From Nitrososphaerota archaeon (GTDB lineage Archaea > Thermoproteota > Nitrososphaeria > Nitrososphaerales > CADDZS01): 5,794 bases of DNA. Each line of letters starts with the position of its first letter. Within the stretch, counting starts at the first letter, position 1. The notes under the pieces are model-generated. The model saw only the letters and a program-made list of their open reading frames with translations. It was not told the origin of the DNA and did no database searches. The translations under genes and the position numbers were made by a program. Below, in pieces: positions 1 to 5,193 of this stretch. The stretch covers positions 1 to 5,794 of the forward strand of contig JAPCJU010000088.1 of assembly GCA_027886795.1 (NCBI GenBank), written 5' to 3'.

Positions 1-77
1 AGACTCTCTAGCTCGATGAATGTGGCAGGTCGTAAATTTTTCTGAATGGTGTCAACTTTGGAGGAAGATCTAGGCAA
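1..77 (-). CDS. Possible N-terminus of a leftward gene cut by the left edge
   Basis: One minus-strand frame is open from a TTG at 77-75 to the window edge, about 25 codons. It begins MPRSSSKVDTIQKN and contains ATFIELE, which reads like ordinary protein. A TTTAAA element about 20-25 bases upstream of the TTG would suit a leaderless archaeal transcript. There is no clear Shine-Dalgarno site, and 25 codons can be open by chance. A competing plus-strand frame is open from base 1 to a TGA at 43-45, which could be the last 14 codons of an upstream gene. No family can be recognised. If the leftward reading is right, it is divergent from the gene at 186. Confidence 0.2.
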   Translation of the reverse strand, partial: MPRSSSKVDTIQKNLRPATFIELES

Positions 78-93
78 ACAAAAACCCGCTTGC

Positions 94-101
94 GTTTAAA
101 C
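94..101. promoter_or_regulatory. GTTTAAAC palindrome, candidate shared TATA element
   Basis: A perfect 8-base palindrome, GTTTAAAC, lies in the AT-rich gap between the possible leftward gene ending at 77 and the rightward gene starting at 186. A TATA-like element at this spot could serve either strand. For the leftward frame, the usual archaeal TATA-to-start distance lands close to its TTG. For the rightward gene it would leave a leader of roughly 60 bases. A second AT-rich candidate for the rightward gene is TTAACTTAAGATAT at about 132-146. A short inverted repeat, GCAAAC at 74-79 and GTTTGC at 109-114, flanks the palindrome. This is judged from motif only. Confidence 0.25.
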
Positions 102-185
102 AAATAAGGTTTGCATATGATCTGAAGCTGCATTAACTTAAGATATGTTTGTTCCAGCAAAAAATCAAAGGGGCACTAGTAAGAG

Positions 186-632
186 TTGGCAGAACAGGAT
201 AAAGAATCATCCACCCCCAAATTTTCCTTTACCATTCGCAGACTGAACGAATCTAGTAGCCGATTGGCACGTCTATCAGATCAAAATCGAATCCGGGATG
301 TGGAGGAAATTTGGGAAGCTTACTGCGATGTCGAGGAGGCGATTGCAATTTCGAATTTCAAACTTGGCGTGTTTGATAGAGTGGGAAAAACAAGAAAACT
401 GACGATTTCATTCAAGGACGATCCCTCAAAAATGCCGGAACAAGACCTGCGGAAAAGATTCATTTCAATTGAATCGAATTTGTCAGCAGCGAAAGAAAAC
501 TTCGAGAAGGGTATGGGAGACGAAGGCGCAGAGCTGGCAAGAAGGGCTCGGGACGATCTGAAGAAAATGTTGATCGGTCATGAGAAATCAAATAAAAGCG
601 CAAAGAATGTTAGAACGAGCTATTCAAGATAA
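186..632 (+). CDS. Hypothetical 148-residue, mostly helical protein
   Basis: I do not recognise this protein. It is soluble, highly charged and has no signal peptide or membrane segment. A Ser/Pro-containing N-terminal tail (about 1-15) is followed by helix-prone stretches at about 17-60, then a short segment around KTRKLTISF (69-77) that may be a strand or loop, then helices at about 85-130 rich in Glu, Arg and Lys, and a basic disordered tail. The TTG at 186 is chosen because an in-frame TAA at 180-182 lies just upstream and no earlier start exists. Its ribosome site is weak (AAGGGG about 13 bases upstream). A later GTG at codon 39 is possible but would remove part of the first helical segment. 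It is the only rightward gene here, and its stop lies 13 bases from the stop of the L22e-like gene facing it. Confidence 0.75.
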   Translation: MAEQDKESSTPKFSFTIRRLNESSSRLARLSDQNRIRDVEEIWEAYCDVEEAIAISNFKLGVFDRVGKTRKLTISFKDDPSKMPEQDLRKRFISIESNLSAAKENFEKGMGDEGAELARRARDDLKKMLIGHEKSNKSAKNVRTSYSR

Positions 633-645
633 CTCGTCCGCGAAC

Positions 646-954
646 TTACTCCTTCTTTCCTTTCTCTTCTTCTTCCTCTGACTCTTTTTCTTCTTTATCG
701 ACTATCCGTTTTACAAATTTTAGAGAACCGTCTTCACTCAAAATTCTGAATTGTTTCTTCATGTCTTTTGTATGCAGAAATCGTTTCAGGTACGTTCTAA
801 CTTCTGGGCCCCTAACGTGAGACTTTGGGGATTTGTCTTCGAAAGTAACGATATCACCGTCCTTGTCACTTTTCACGGGAAGTTTTGACTCTATGAACGC
901 AACCAACTCGTCCTTGGAATCAGATTCCAGGTCTGCAATATCAACGCTTACCAT
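646..954 (-). CDS. L22e-like ribosomal protein (eukaryotic eL22 family)
   Basis: This 102-residue protein resembles eukaryotic large-subunit protein L22e. An N-terminal helix with AFIESKLPV (19-27) matches the FEQFLQERIKV region. IVTFEDK (35-41) matches the VVTIERSK strand. VRTYLKRFL (52-60) matches SKRYLKYLT, the basic RNA-binding helix, and KKQFRILSEDGSLKFVKR (66-83) matches the region around LRDWLRVVANSKESYELRY. It ends, as eukaryotic L22e does, in a long acidic tail (about 87-102). It lacks the Lys-rich N-terminal extension of animal L22e. In eukaryotes L22e is an rRNA-binding 60S protein, and a ribosomal role here is inferred. The ATG lies inside the 3' end of purA with a GAGGT site five bases upstream, so it is probably translated together with purA. 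The comparison is from memory of the human sequence; a small unrelated acidic protein is the main alternative. Confidence 0.72.
   Translation of the reverse strand: MVSVDIADLESDSKDELVAFIESKLPVKSDKDGDIVTFEDKSPKSHVRGPEVRTYLKRFLHTKDMKKQFRILSEDGSLKFVKRIVDKEEKESEEEEEKGKKE
650..696 (+). terminator. Pyrimidine-rich tract, candidate terminator for the rightward gene
   Basis: Starting 17 bases after the TAA of the 186-632 gene, the plus strand is almost pure C and T for about 45 bases, with T runs such as CTTTTTCTTCTTT. Archaeal intrinsic termination relies mainly on T-rich non-template tracts, so this could end the rightward transcript. The same bases on the minus strand encode the Glu/Lys-rich tail of the L22e-like protein, so the composition may be only a by-product of coding. 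I see no matching T tract for leftward transcripts in the 13-base gap. Confidence 0.3.
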
Positions 955-1963
955 TTTTTACCTCATTTCTCCTATCGATGATATCCTCAGCATCTGGCCC
1001 GGTCCCAATATAAACTACTGGTGTCGCCAGTTCATCCTCTACTTTTTTCACAAACTCCCTAGCCTCGCTCGACAAATTCGTGAAAGCTCTCTTGTGGCCC
1101 ATATCCGGGAATATCGAGTCTAGCTTCGTTATCGCAATTTGGGTAGCGGAATTCAAAACCACAGACCTCCTTGCGAGTTTGAAATTGAACGGCGCGGCCC
1201 TTCGAAGTCTTCCGGTTACACTACCATATTCTTGCCACCCCCTGCTCAGTGTTTGTTCAGCCGGGAGTTCGCCTTCAAGCGTGCCTCCTCCGACTCTTGT
1301 CAGATACGATTTGAATACCACCAAGACATCATCCACTCTCTTGGGACCGATTCCTACGTCCGAGCAAATCCCTGAAGCGCTAACGTCTTTGCTAGTCACG
1401 TAGGGGTAATCGCCGTGGTATAGCGACAATAATGTTCCTTGAGTCCCCTCTACGAGGACTGTTTCTCCTCGATCGAGGGCTGAATTTAGTGAAAGAGCAA
1501 CATCTTCCAAGTAATTTGAAAGTGATTCTTCCTGAGCCGCGATTCGACCCACCCTCATGACCCTGTCCGAATTTGCAGGCCCCGTTCCTGTGCCCGTCGT
1601 TCCTATGGTATCCTTGAGATGCCCCTCCTTATCCAGAGTGATGTGTTTACTTTCGATTATGGCACAATTCCTGTCCACTTTCGCCCTAGCTTGACAACCA
1701 AGTTGTTCCACTTCTCGAAAGAAGACTACAGGATCTACTAAGACACCCGCGCCGATCAGAAGCCTAGTAGACTCATTGACTACTGCGCTGGGTAGCATTC
1801 TAAGTTTCAGAGTCTTTCCATTGTATTCGATAGTGTGACCTGCGTTTGGCCCCACTCCACCTCGTGCGGCAATCGATGGTTTGTCTTTCAACGCAAGATA
1901 AGAAATGATCTTGCCTTTCCCCTCATCTCCATAGGCGCCTCCAACAATTACGCAACAACCCAA
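941..1963 (-). CDS. purA: Adenylosuccinate synthetase, archaeal short form
   Basis: PurA joins IMP and aspartate using GTP to give adenylosuccinate, the first committed step from IMP to AMP, in the cytoplasm. The GTP-binding loop GDEGKGK is at 12-18, with the catalytic Asp13. GGVGPNAGHT at 35-44 holds the catalytic His43. Further family signatures are IGTTGTGTGPA (120-130), VEGTQGTLL with HGDYPYVTSK (171-192), GSVTGRLRR (247-255), the guanine-contact ITKLD (278-282) and VVYIGTGPDAED (316-327). At 340 residues it is about 90 shorter than bacterial PurA but normal for archaea. The TTG at 1963 must be the start, or one very close to it, because the next Met is at residue 56, beyond the catalytic loops. 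GTGATT lies just upstream, and a TATA-like CAATTTAGAA at 1990-1981 might give it its own promoter. It follows uppS by 64 bases. Confidence 0.96.
   Translation of the reverse strand: MGCCVIVGGAYGDEGKGKIISYLALKDKPSIAARGGVGPNAGHTIEYNGKTLKLRMLPSAVVNESTRLLIGAGVLVDPVVFFREVEQLGCQARAKVDRNCAIIESKHITLDKEGHLKDTIGTTGTGTGPANSDRVMRVGRIAAQEESLSNYLEDVALSLNSALDRGETVLVEGTQGTLLSLYHGDYPYVTSKDVSASGICSDVGIGPKRVDDVLVVFKSYLTRVGGGTLEGELPAEQTLSRGWQEYGSVTGRLRRAAPFNFKLARRSVVLNSATQIAITKLDSIFPDMGHKRAFTNLSSEAREFVKKVEDELATPVVYIGTGPDAEDIIDRRNEVKNGKR
960..964 (-). promoter_or_regulatory. Shine-Dalgarno site of the L22e-like gene, inside purA
   Basis: On the minus strand GAGGT is followed by AAAAA and then ATG, a good match to the archaeal 16S tail. 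It lies within the last codons of purA, so ribosomes finishing purA would be next to the start of the L22e-like gene. It supports the ATG at 954 as the real start. Confidence 0.65.
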
Positions 1964-2027
1964 TCTTAATCACTATTTGTTTCTAAATTGAATGTACGGT
2001 GTAAGCTCTACCACAAACAAAACTTGA

Positions 2028-2807
2028 CTATCTGCCATATCGCCTAGATCTCCGCTGATAAGTTCTGACGGCCCTCATAAGGTCAATCTTTCTAAAATCC
2101 GGCCAGTATTCATCCATGAAGACCAGCTCAGAGTAGGCGCTCTGCCATAGGAGAAATCCGGATAACCTTTCTTCACCAGATGTCCTGATAACGAGATCCG
2201 GATCAGGATTAGGAAGATAAGACGTGTACAAAGAGTGCTCGATCGTTTTCTGATCAATCTCTTCCGGTGAAATTTTTCCCTCCTTCACCAACTTCGCTAT
2301 AGACCTCACGGAATCGACAATTTCTGTACGACCTCCATACGCGATTGCAATATTCAGAAAATGCTCCGAGTAATCGGCAGTCTTTGCTTCGATCGTTTCC
2401 AGAATCTCTCTCATCCTCGGAGTGACTAGCTCGAGCCGACCTATCGCCGTAACTCTGACCTTGAACCTCGTTATTCTTTCGTCAGTCAATAATCTGTTTA
2501 ATCTCTCAGTGAAGAGCTCGAAAAGCTCCTTCAGCTCTACTGGAGACCTGTTGAGATTCTCAGTCGAAAGCAAATACAATGTTATCGTCCTGATTCCGAT
2601 TTCGTGGCACCATTCTAGAAGATCTTCTGCGGTATTTGCTCCCTCTATGTGACCAATTACCCTTTCAATTGATTTCTTACTTGCCCACCTTCTGTTGCCG
2701 TCGAGAATTATTGCAATGTGTTTCGGTATCTCTCCTCGTTTGATGCTTCTAGAGAGTATTGCCTCGTAAACGCGGTACACTCCGAGGACGTTGAGTATCG
2801 AGGGCAT
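2028..2807 (-). CDS. uppS: Cis-prenyltransferase (polyprenyl diphosphate synthase, UppS family)
   Basis: This enzyme adds isopentenyl diphosphate units in cis to an allylic primer, making the long polyprenyl diphosphate from which the membrane lipid carrier for N-glycans is derived (dolichol-type in archaea). HIAIILDGNRRWA at 30-42 carries the catalytic Asp36 and the diphosphate-binding Gly-Asn-Arg. GHIEG is at 52-56, LYLLSTENLNRSP at 78-89 and NIAIAYGGRTEI at 152-163. The C-terminal signature includes PDLVIRTSGEERLSGFLLWQ (203-222) and YSELVFMDEYWPDF (225-238). The usual SNFLLWQ is SGFLLWQ here, a change also seen in some relatives. The length, 259 residues, is typical. The ATG at 2807 has AGGTGA nine bases upstream (2822-2817). 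It follows a 54-residue ORF by 41 bases. Product chain length cannot be read from sequence alone. Confidence 0.95.
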   Translation of the reverse strand: MPSILNVLGVYRVYEAILSRSIKRGEIPKHIAIILDGNRRWASKKSIERVIGHIEGANTAEDLLEWCHEIGIRTITLYLLSTENLNRSPVELKELFELFTERLNRLLTDERITRFKVRVTAIGRLELVTPRMREILETIEAKTADYSEHFLNIAIAYGGRTEIVDSVRSIAKLVKEGKISPEEIDQKTIEHSLYTSYLPNPDPDLVIRTSGEERLSGFLLWQSAYSELVFMDEYWPDFRKIDLMRAVRTYQRRSRRYGR

Positions 2808-2848
2808 TGATTCGGTTCACCTTCCGCCATTTCAAGTATTGCAATCAA

Positions 2849-3013
2849 TTATCGCGTGAACACTAGCAAGCTCTCCGCATACATGATGCCGGGGTAGAAC
2901 TTGTTCAGCCGCCGTTTTTCTAGGGCGGCCCAATTTGTCCCAATACTTTGAATCTTAAGTTGCGAGTTATAACTTTTGACCCGAATCGCGAGCTTTGAGG
3001 TGTACGGTTTCAT
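2849..3013 (-). CDS. Short 54-residue protein, possible reduced Pcc1-like subunit
   Basis: This small ORF begins MKPYTSKLAIRVKS and ends with AESLLVFTR. Its ATG overlaps the TGA of the DUF373 gene as ATGA, a typical translational coupling arrangement, and it ends 41 bases before uppS, filling what would otherwise be a 202-base gap. It is basic, with no signal peptide or clear membrane helix. The C-terminal half can be lined up, from memory, with the last strand and helix of KEOPS subunit Pcc1: SQLKIQSIGTN as the strand, then AAL, LNKFY, I, AE and LL against the Pcc1 pattern ALR..VNSYLRWIK.A. The first strand may correspond to SKLAIRVKS. About 25-30 residues of the Pcc1 middle (first helix and second strand) are absent, so it would be a reduced or broken copy. 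The gene looks reasonable; the family link is a weak inference. Confidence 0.5.
   Translation of the reverse strand: MKPYTSKLAIRVKSYNSQLKIQSIGTNWAALEKRRLNKFYPGIMYAESLLVFTR
2908..2929. repeat. GC-rich inverted repeat (hairpin) inside the 54-residue ORF
   Basis: GCCGCC at 2908-2913 and GGCGGC at 2924-2929 are perfect reverse complements around a 10-base loop. A transcript of either strand could form a stable six-pair GC stem. It lies upstream of uppS and is surrounded by AT-richer sequence. No T tract follows it on the minus strand, so a bacterial-style terminator is unlikely. It overlaps codons for Ala-Ala and Arg-Arg and may be coincidental. Confidence 0.4.
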
Positions 3014-4239
3014 ATTTCTATAGCTTGGGTCTCTTTTCTTCTCCTACTGAAAAATCGGTACAAGTACGCAGCGATTGTGAAATTTACGGCTAGTGCGAAC
3101 ATTATGATCGCGACGAAGAAATCACTGTTGTTTCGTGGAGAGATGAGCACATTCGCGAAAATTAGCACAGGAAAATACAGAAGCCCGAGTACGAAAAGCT
3201 CTACGAGATATCTTGCAATTCGTCTAGAACCAGGACGAATTAGATTGAAGAATATTGTTGTCGTTATGTACACCGCCAGACCCATCCAGACGAAAAGTTG
3301 AGAGTTCTGGATAAAATAACCCGAGAGAGAGGGAGCGTAATTTAAGAACATGTTTGGATCTGCGACGACCAATCTCCAGGTAGCACATGGCGGACCGCAG
3401 ACACCTGCACCTGAAGGAAAGAAAACAGCAATTCCTGTCGAAACTCCGGCTAAGACGATCAACATGCTTGCTATCGCCGAAAACAGACGCAGATAGCCCG
3501 AAGCCGAAAGCTTACCAATCGATTCTACCCTCCTGTCAATATCGAATCCTCTAACGATAAACACAATCCCGATGAAGATAACCAAAATGAGCGGCGCGTT
3601 GGATTTAGGGGAAAAGTATGTGATCAGAACAAGGGCTATGAAAATGATTCCAGGAACTCCAAGCGCGTATCTCGAGTATCTTGAATCGAAAATCAGCATC
3701 CGTAGGTATCTGCCAAGGACTGCGTAAGATTCTTCAACTGACTTGCTATGTTTGATAACAACCTTCCGAACTGAAATTATTGGGACAAGGTTCTGGATGA
3801 CCGGGACCAATTCCTCACTCTCTGTCCCGTCTGAAATTAGTACAGCACCATCGGCCGGATATCCTTTAAGGATCTCAACCACTTGATTTCTAATCTTCTT
3901 GTCAGCCAAAATCCCTCTCTCAAATTGGCCGCTAACGACAACCACTTCACAAAATTCGCCCTTCGAAAGCAAGTTATCGTATTCCTTTACTGCGGCAAAA
4001 ATCGCATTTGCATCTGCCTCTTCAGGATCAGTTATGGAGAGCTTGGTTGCAGCAGCTATGCAGGCGTCTCTTCCGATGATTGGAGTTTTGACCCCTGCTT
4101 TTACACCGACATCATCGTCTCTGTCGATGCAGATGAGTAGAGTACGGGACGGTTTTTGAGTATCAGTATCAAGACGTCTAGATGTTAAGTTCCGACTTGT
4201 CATCGTGGTACTGTTGGAGTTGCTTTTGCTCATGGACAA
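3010..4239 (-). CDS. DUF373 family membrane protein
   Basis: DUF373 proteins are widespread in archaea and have no established function. The cytoplasmic N-terminal domain (about 33-185) shows family features: TLLICIDRDDDVG (33-45), TPIIGRDA (52-59), VVVVSGQ (99-105) and ISDGTESEELVPVIQ (135-149). It is followed by about six membrane segments, near 193-210, 215-230, 251-273, 315-333, 344-366 and 376-396. Basic loops (RGFDIDRR, RPGSRR, SRRRK) place the N-domain, those loops and the C-terminus inside. The large outward loop at about 274-314 holds CGPPC at 281-285. The first 32 residues are a Ser/Asn/Thr-rich tail ahead of the usual family start. The TTG at 4239 lies 13 bases after the coiled-coil gene; ATG codons at residues 3 and 13 are alternative starts and none has a clear ribosome site. 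Its stop overlaps the next start as ATGA. Confidence 0.88.
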   Translation of the reverse strand: MSMSKSNSNSTTMTSRNLTSRRLDTDTQKPSRTLLICIDRDDDVGVKAGVKTPIIGRDACIAAATKLSITDPEEADANAIFAAVKEYDNLLSKGEFCEVVVVSGQFERGILADKKIRNQVVEILKGYPADGAVLISDGTESEELVPVIQNLVPIISVRKVVIKHSKSVEESYAVLGRYLRMLIFDSRYSRYALGVPGIIFIALVLITYFSPKSNAPLILVIFIGIVFIVRGFDIDRRVESIGKLSASGYLRLFSAIASMLIVLAGVSTGIAVFFPSGAGVCGPPCATWRLVVADPNMFLNYAPSLSGYFIQNSQLFVWMGLAVYITTTIFFNLIRPGSRRIARYLVELFVLGLLYFPVLIFANVLISPRNNSDFFVAIIMFALAVNFTIAAYLYRFFSRRRKETQAIEI

Positions 4240-4252
4240 AATACGGCTATTC

Positions 4253-5131
4253 TTACTTCATGATTTCATTGTCGTCTGCGAAGACAAGCTTCAGCTCATC
4301 CAAGCTGAGTTTCTCTCCCTGCTCGTATTTCTTCCGCGCGTCGTCCCTCGCTCTATCAACCAGCTGTCTCGTTTTCGCTTTATTTGATTCGTAATCTCTA
4401 GAACGCCTTCCCTCCAGCTGGTTTCGCCGTTGGCCTCTAAAAGTTTCCAAGTCCTGAGTTGCTTTTGTAATGTTCGTGTCAAGCTCGATCAAAGAGTTGT
4501 TAATGTCTTCAATCTCTTGGAATAATTGGTGCCTTTGATTCAACATCGTCGCGACGCGCTCGTGCTTTGCTTTCACATCAGGATCAGTCTCTGCCCTAAA
4601 TCGATTCATTTCGTCGAGTTTTGATTTCAGTACCTTAATTTGATCCAGGAGGTTCGTGAGCTCCTGTTTTGTAGAGTACGCCTTTTTCCAAGTCTTGAGC
4701 TTGGTCTCGATATCCTTCACGATGGCAACGAGCTGTTTCTCTTCGTCTCGCGTAAGGCGTTCGGTCTGCAGCTTCCATTCAACTTTCTTTAATCGATCGT
4801 TTAGGGCTTCCCCGCCTTTCGGAATTGTTTTTTCAAAACCCTTGAGAACTTTCTCGACCTCGGTCGACTTTACCTTTATTTCTCGGATTTTAGACAGCAG
4901 CTCCCTCCTATTTGCCTTGAAAGTCCCCATCCGCTCGTAATATTCGTCGAGAGTCTTTCTATCGGCATTGATATTTTCAGTAAAATCGCGAATTTCTTTT
5001 CTAATTTCTCGCCTCCGCTGATCAAGACGCCGATATTCGTTAATCATATCGAGTCTTTGAGCGGCGAGAGTGTCGATCTTCTGGCTGAGAGCCTCTAGAT
5101 CAACCTCTCCTTGAGGTTGCATGATTGGCAA
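4253..5131 (-). CDS. Archaeal coiled-coil protein (COG1340-like)
   Basis: This 292-residue protein is almost wholly charged helix with heptad-like spacing. Long coiled coils cover about 11-100 and 150-265, broken by a Gly/Pro turn (IPKGGEAL, 103-110). The central segment VEWKLQTERLTRDEEKQL (117-134), and the end GEKLSLDELKLVF (272-284), are the parts that recall the COG1340 family of archaeal coiled-coil proteins, which has been compared with yeast Bfr1. The function is unknown; a scaffold or RNA/ribosome-associated role is only a guess. The start is uncertain: a TTG at 5131 has AGGTGA three bases upstream, while an in-frame ATG at 5122 would have it twelve bases upstream, closer to the nine-base spacing at uppS. 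The difference is three residues. It lies 62 bases after the AK6-type gene and 13 bases before the DUF373 gene. Confidence 0.85.
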   Translation of the reverse strand: MPIMQPQGEVDLEALSQKIDTLAAQRLDMINEYRRLDQRRREIRKEIRDFTENINADRKTLDEYYERMGTFKANRRELLSKIREIKVKSTEVEKVLKGFEKTIPKGGEALNDRLKKVEWKLQTERLTRDEEKQLVAIVKDIETKLKTWKKAYSTKQELTNLLDQIKVLKSKLDEMNRFRAETDPDVKAKHERVATMLNQRHQLFQEIEDINNSLIELDTNITKATQDLETFRGQRRNQLEGRRSRDYESNKAKTRQLVDRARDDARKKYEQGEKLSLDELKLVFADDNEIMK

Positions 5132-5134
5132 GGT

Positions 5135-5140
5135 TCACCT
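5135..5140 (-). promoter_or_regulatory. Shine-Dalgarno site of the coiled-coil gene
   Basis: AGGTGA on the minus strand, in the same AAGGTGAACC context as the uppS ribosome site at 2822-2817. It sits three bases from the TTG and twelve from the ATG of the coiled-coil gene, so it supports this region as the start without settling which codon is used. Confidence 0.55.
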
Positions 5141-5153
5141 TATTGGTAATATC

Positions 5154-5162
5154 TATTTTTAG
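5154..5162 (-). promoter_or_regulatory. Candidate TATA box for the coiled-coil/DUF373/uppS series
   Basis: On the minus strand CTAAAAATA resembles an archaeal TATA box and lies in the 62-base gap after the AK6-type gene, the largest gap upstream of the coiled-coil gene. The expected start point about 26 bases on would fall at or just before the coiled-coil start codon, giving almost no leader, which sits awkwardly with the AGGTGA site there. Read-through from the AK6-type gene is the alternative. Confidence 0.22.
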
Positions 5163-5193
5163 CGACTTTAGATTACGGAATCTAGTTATCTTT

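Noticed and set aside
833..1403. Overlapping plus-strand ORFs opposite the L22e-like gene and purA
   Set aside because: They lie antisense to genes with clear family motifs, have no ribosome sites and give no protein-like motifs.
1964..2027. Terminator after uppS (T-containing run on the minus strand)
   Set aside because: The T run is short and interrupted (AAGTTTTGTTTG), with no convincing evidence that transcription stops before purA.
2075..2257. Minus-strand 60-codon ORF inside uppS
   Set aside because: Out of frame with the intact uppS signature region that it overlaps.
2422..2652. Plus-strand ORF of 76 codons opposite uppS
   Set aside because: Antisense to the conserved core of the prenyltransferase; Ser/Leu-rich composition typical of a complement-strand shadow.
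2880..2915. C/D-box guide RNA suggested by ATGATG and CTGA-like words
   Set aside because: The C box is imperfect, no properly spaced D, C' and D' boxes are present, and the words fall within the 54-residue ORF.
2808..3009. tRNA or other structured RNA in the gap before uppS
   Set aside because: No T-arm GTTCGA-type signature or cloverleaf stems found; only the single GC hairpin is present.
3883..4394. Several plus-strand ORFs opposite the DUF373 and coiled-coil genes
   Set aside because: Mutually overlapping, Ser/Cys/Phe-rich shadows of well-supported minus-strand genes.
4291..4482. Minus-strand ORF of 63 codons inside the coiled-coil gene
   Set aside because: Out-of-frame overlap within a continuous coiled-coil coding sequence, with no supporting start signal.
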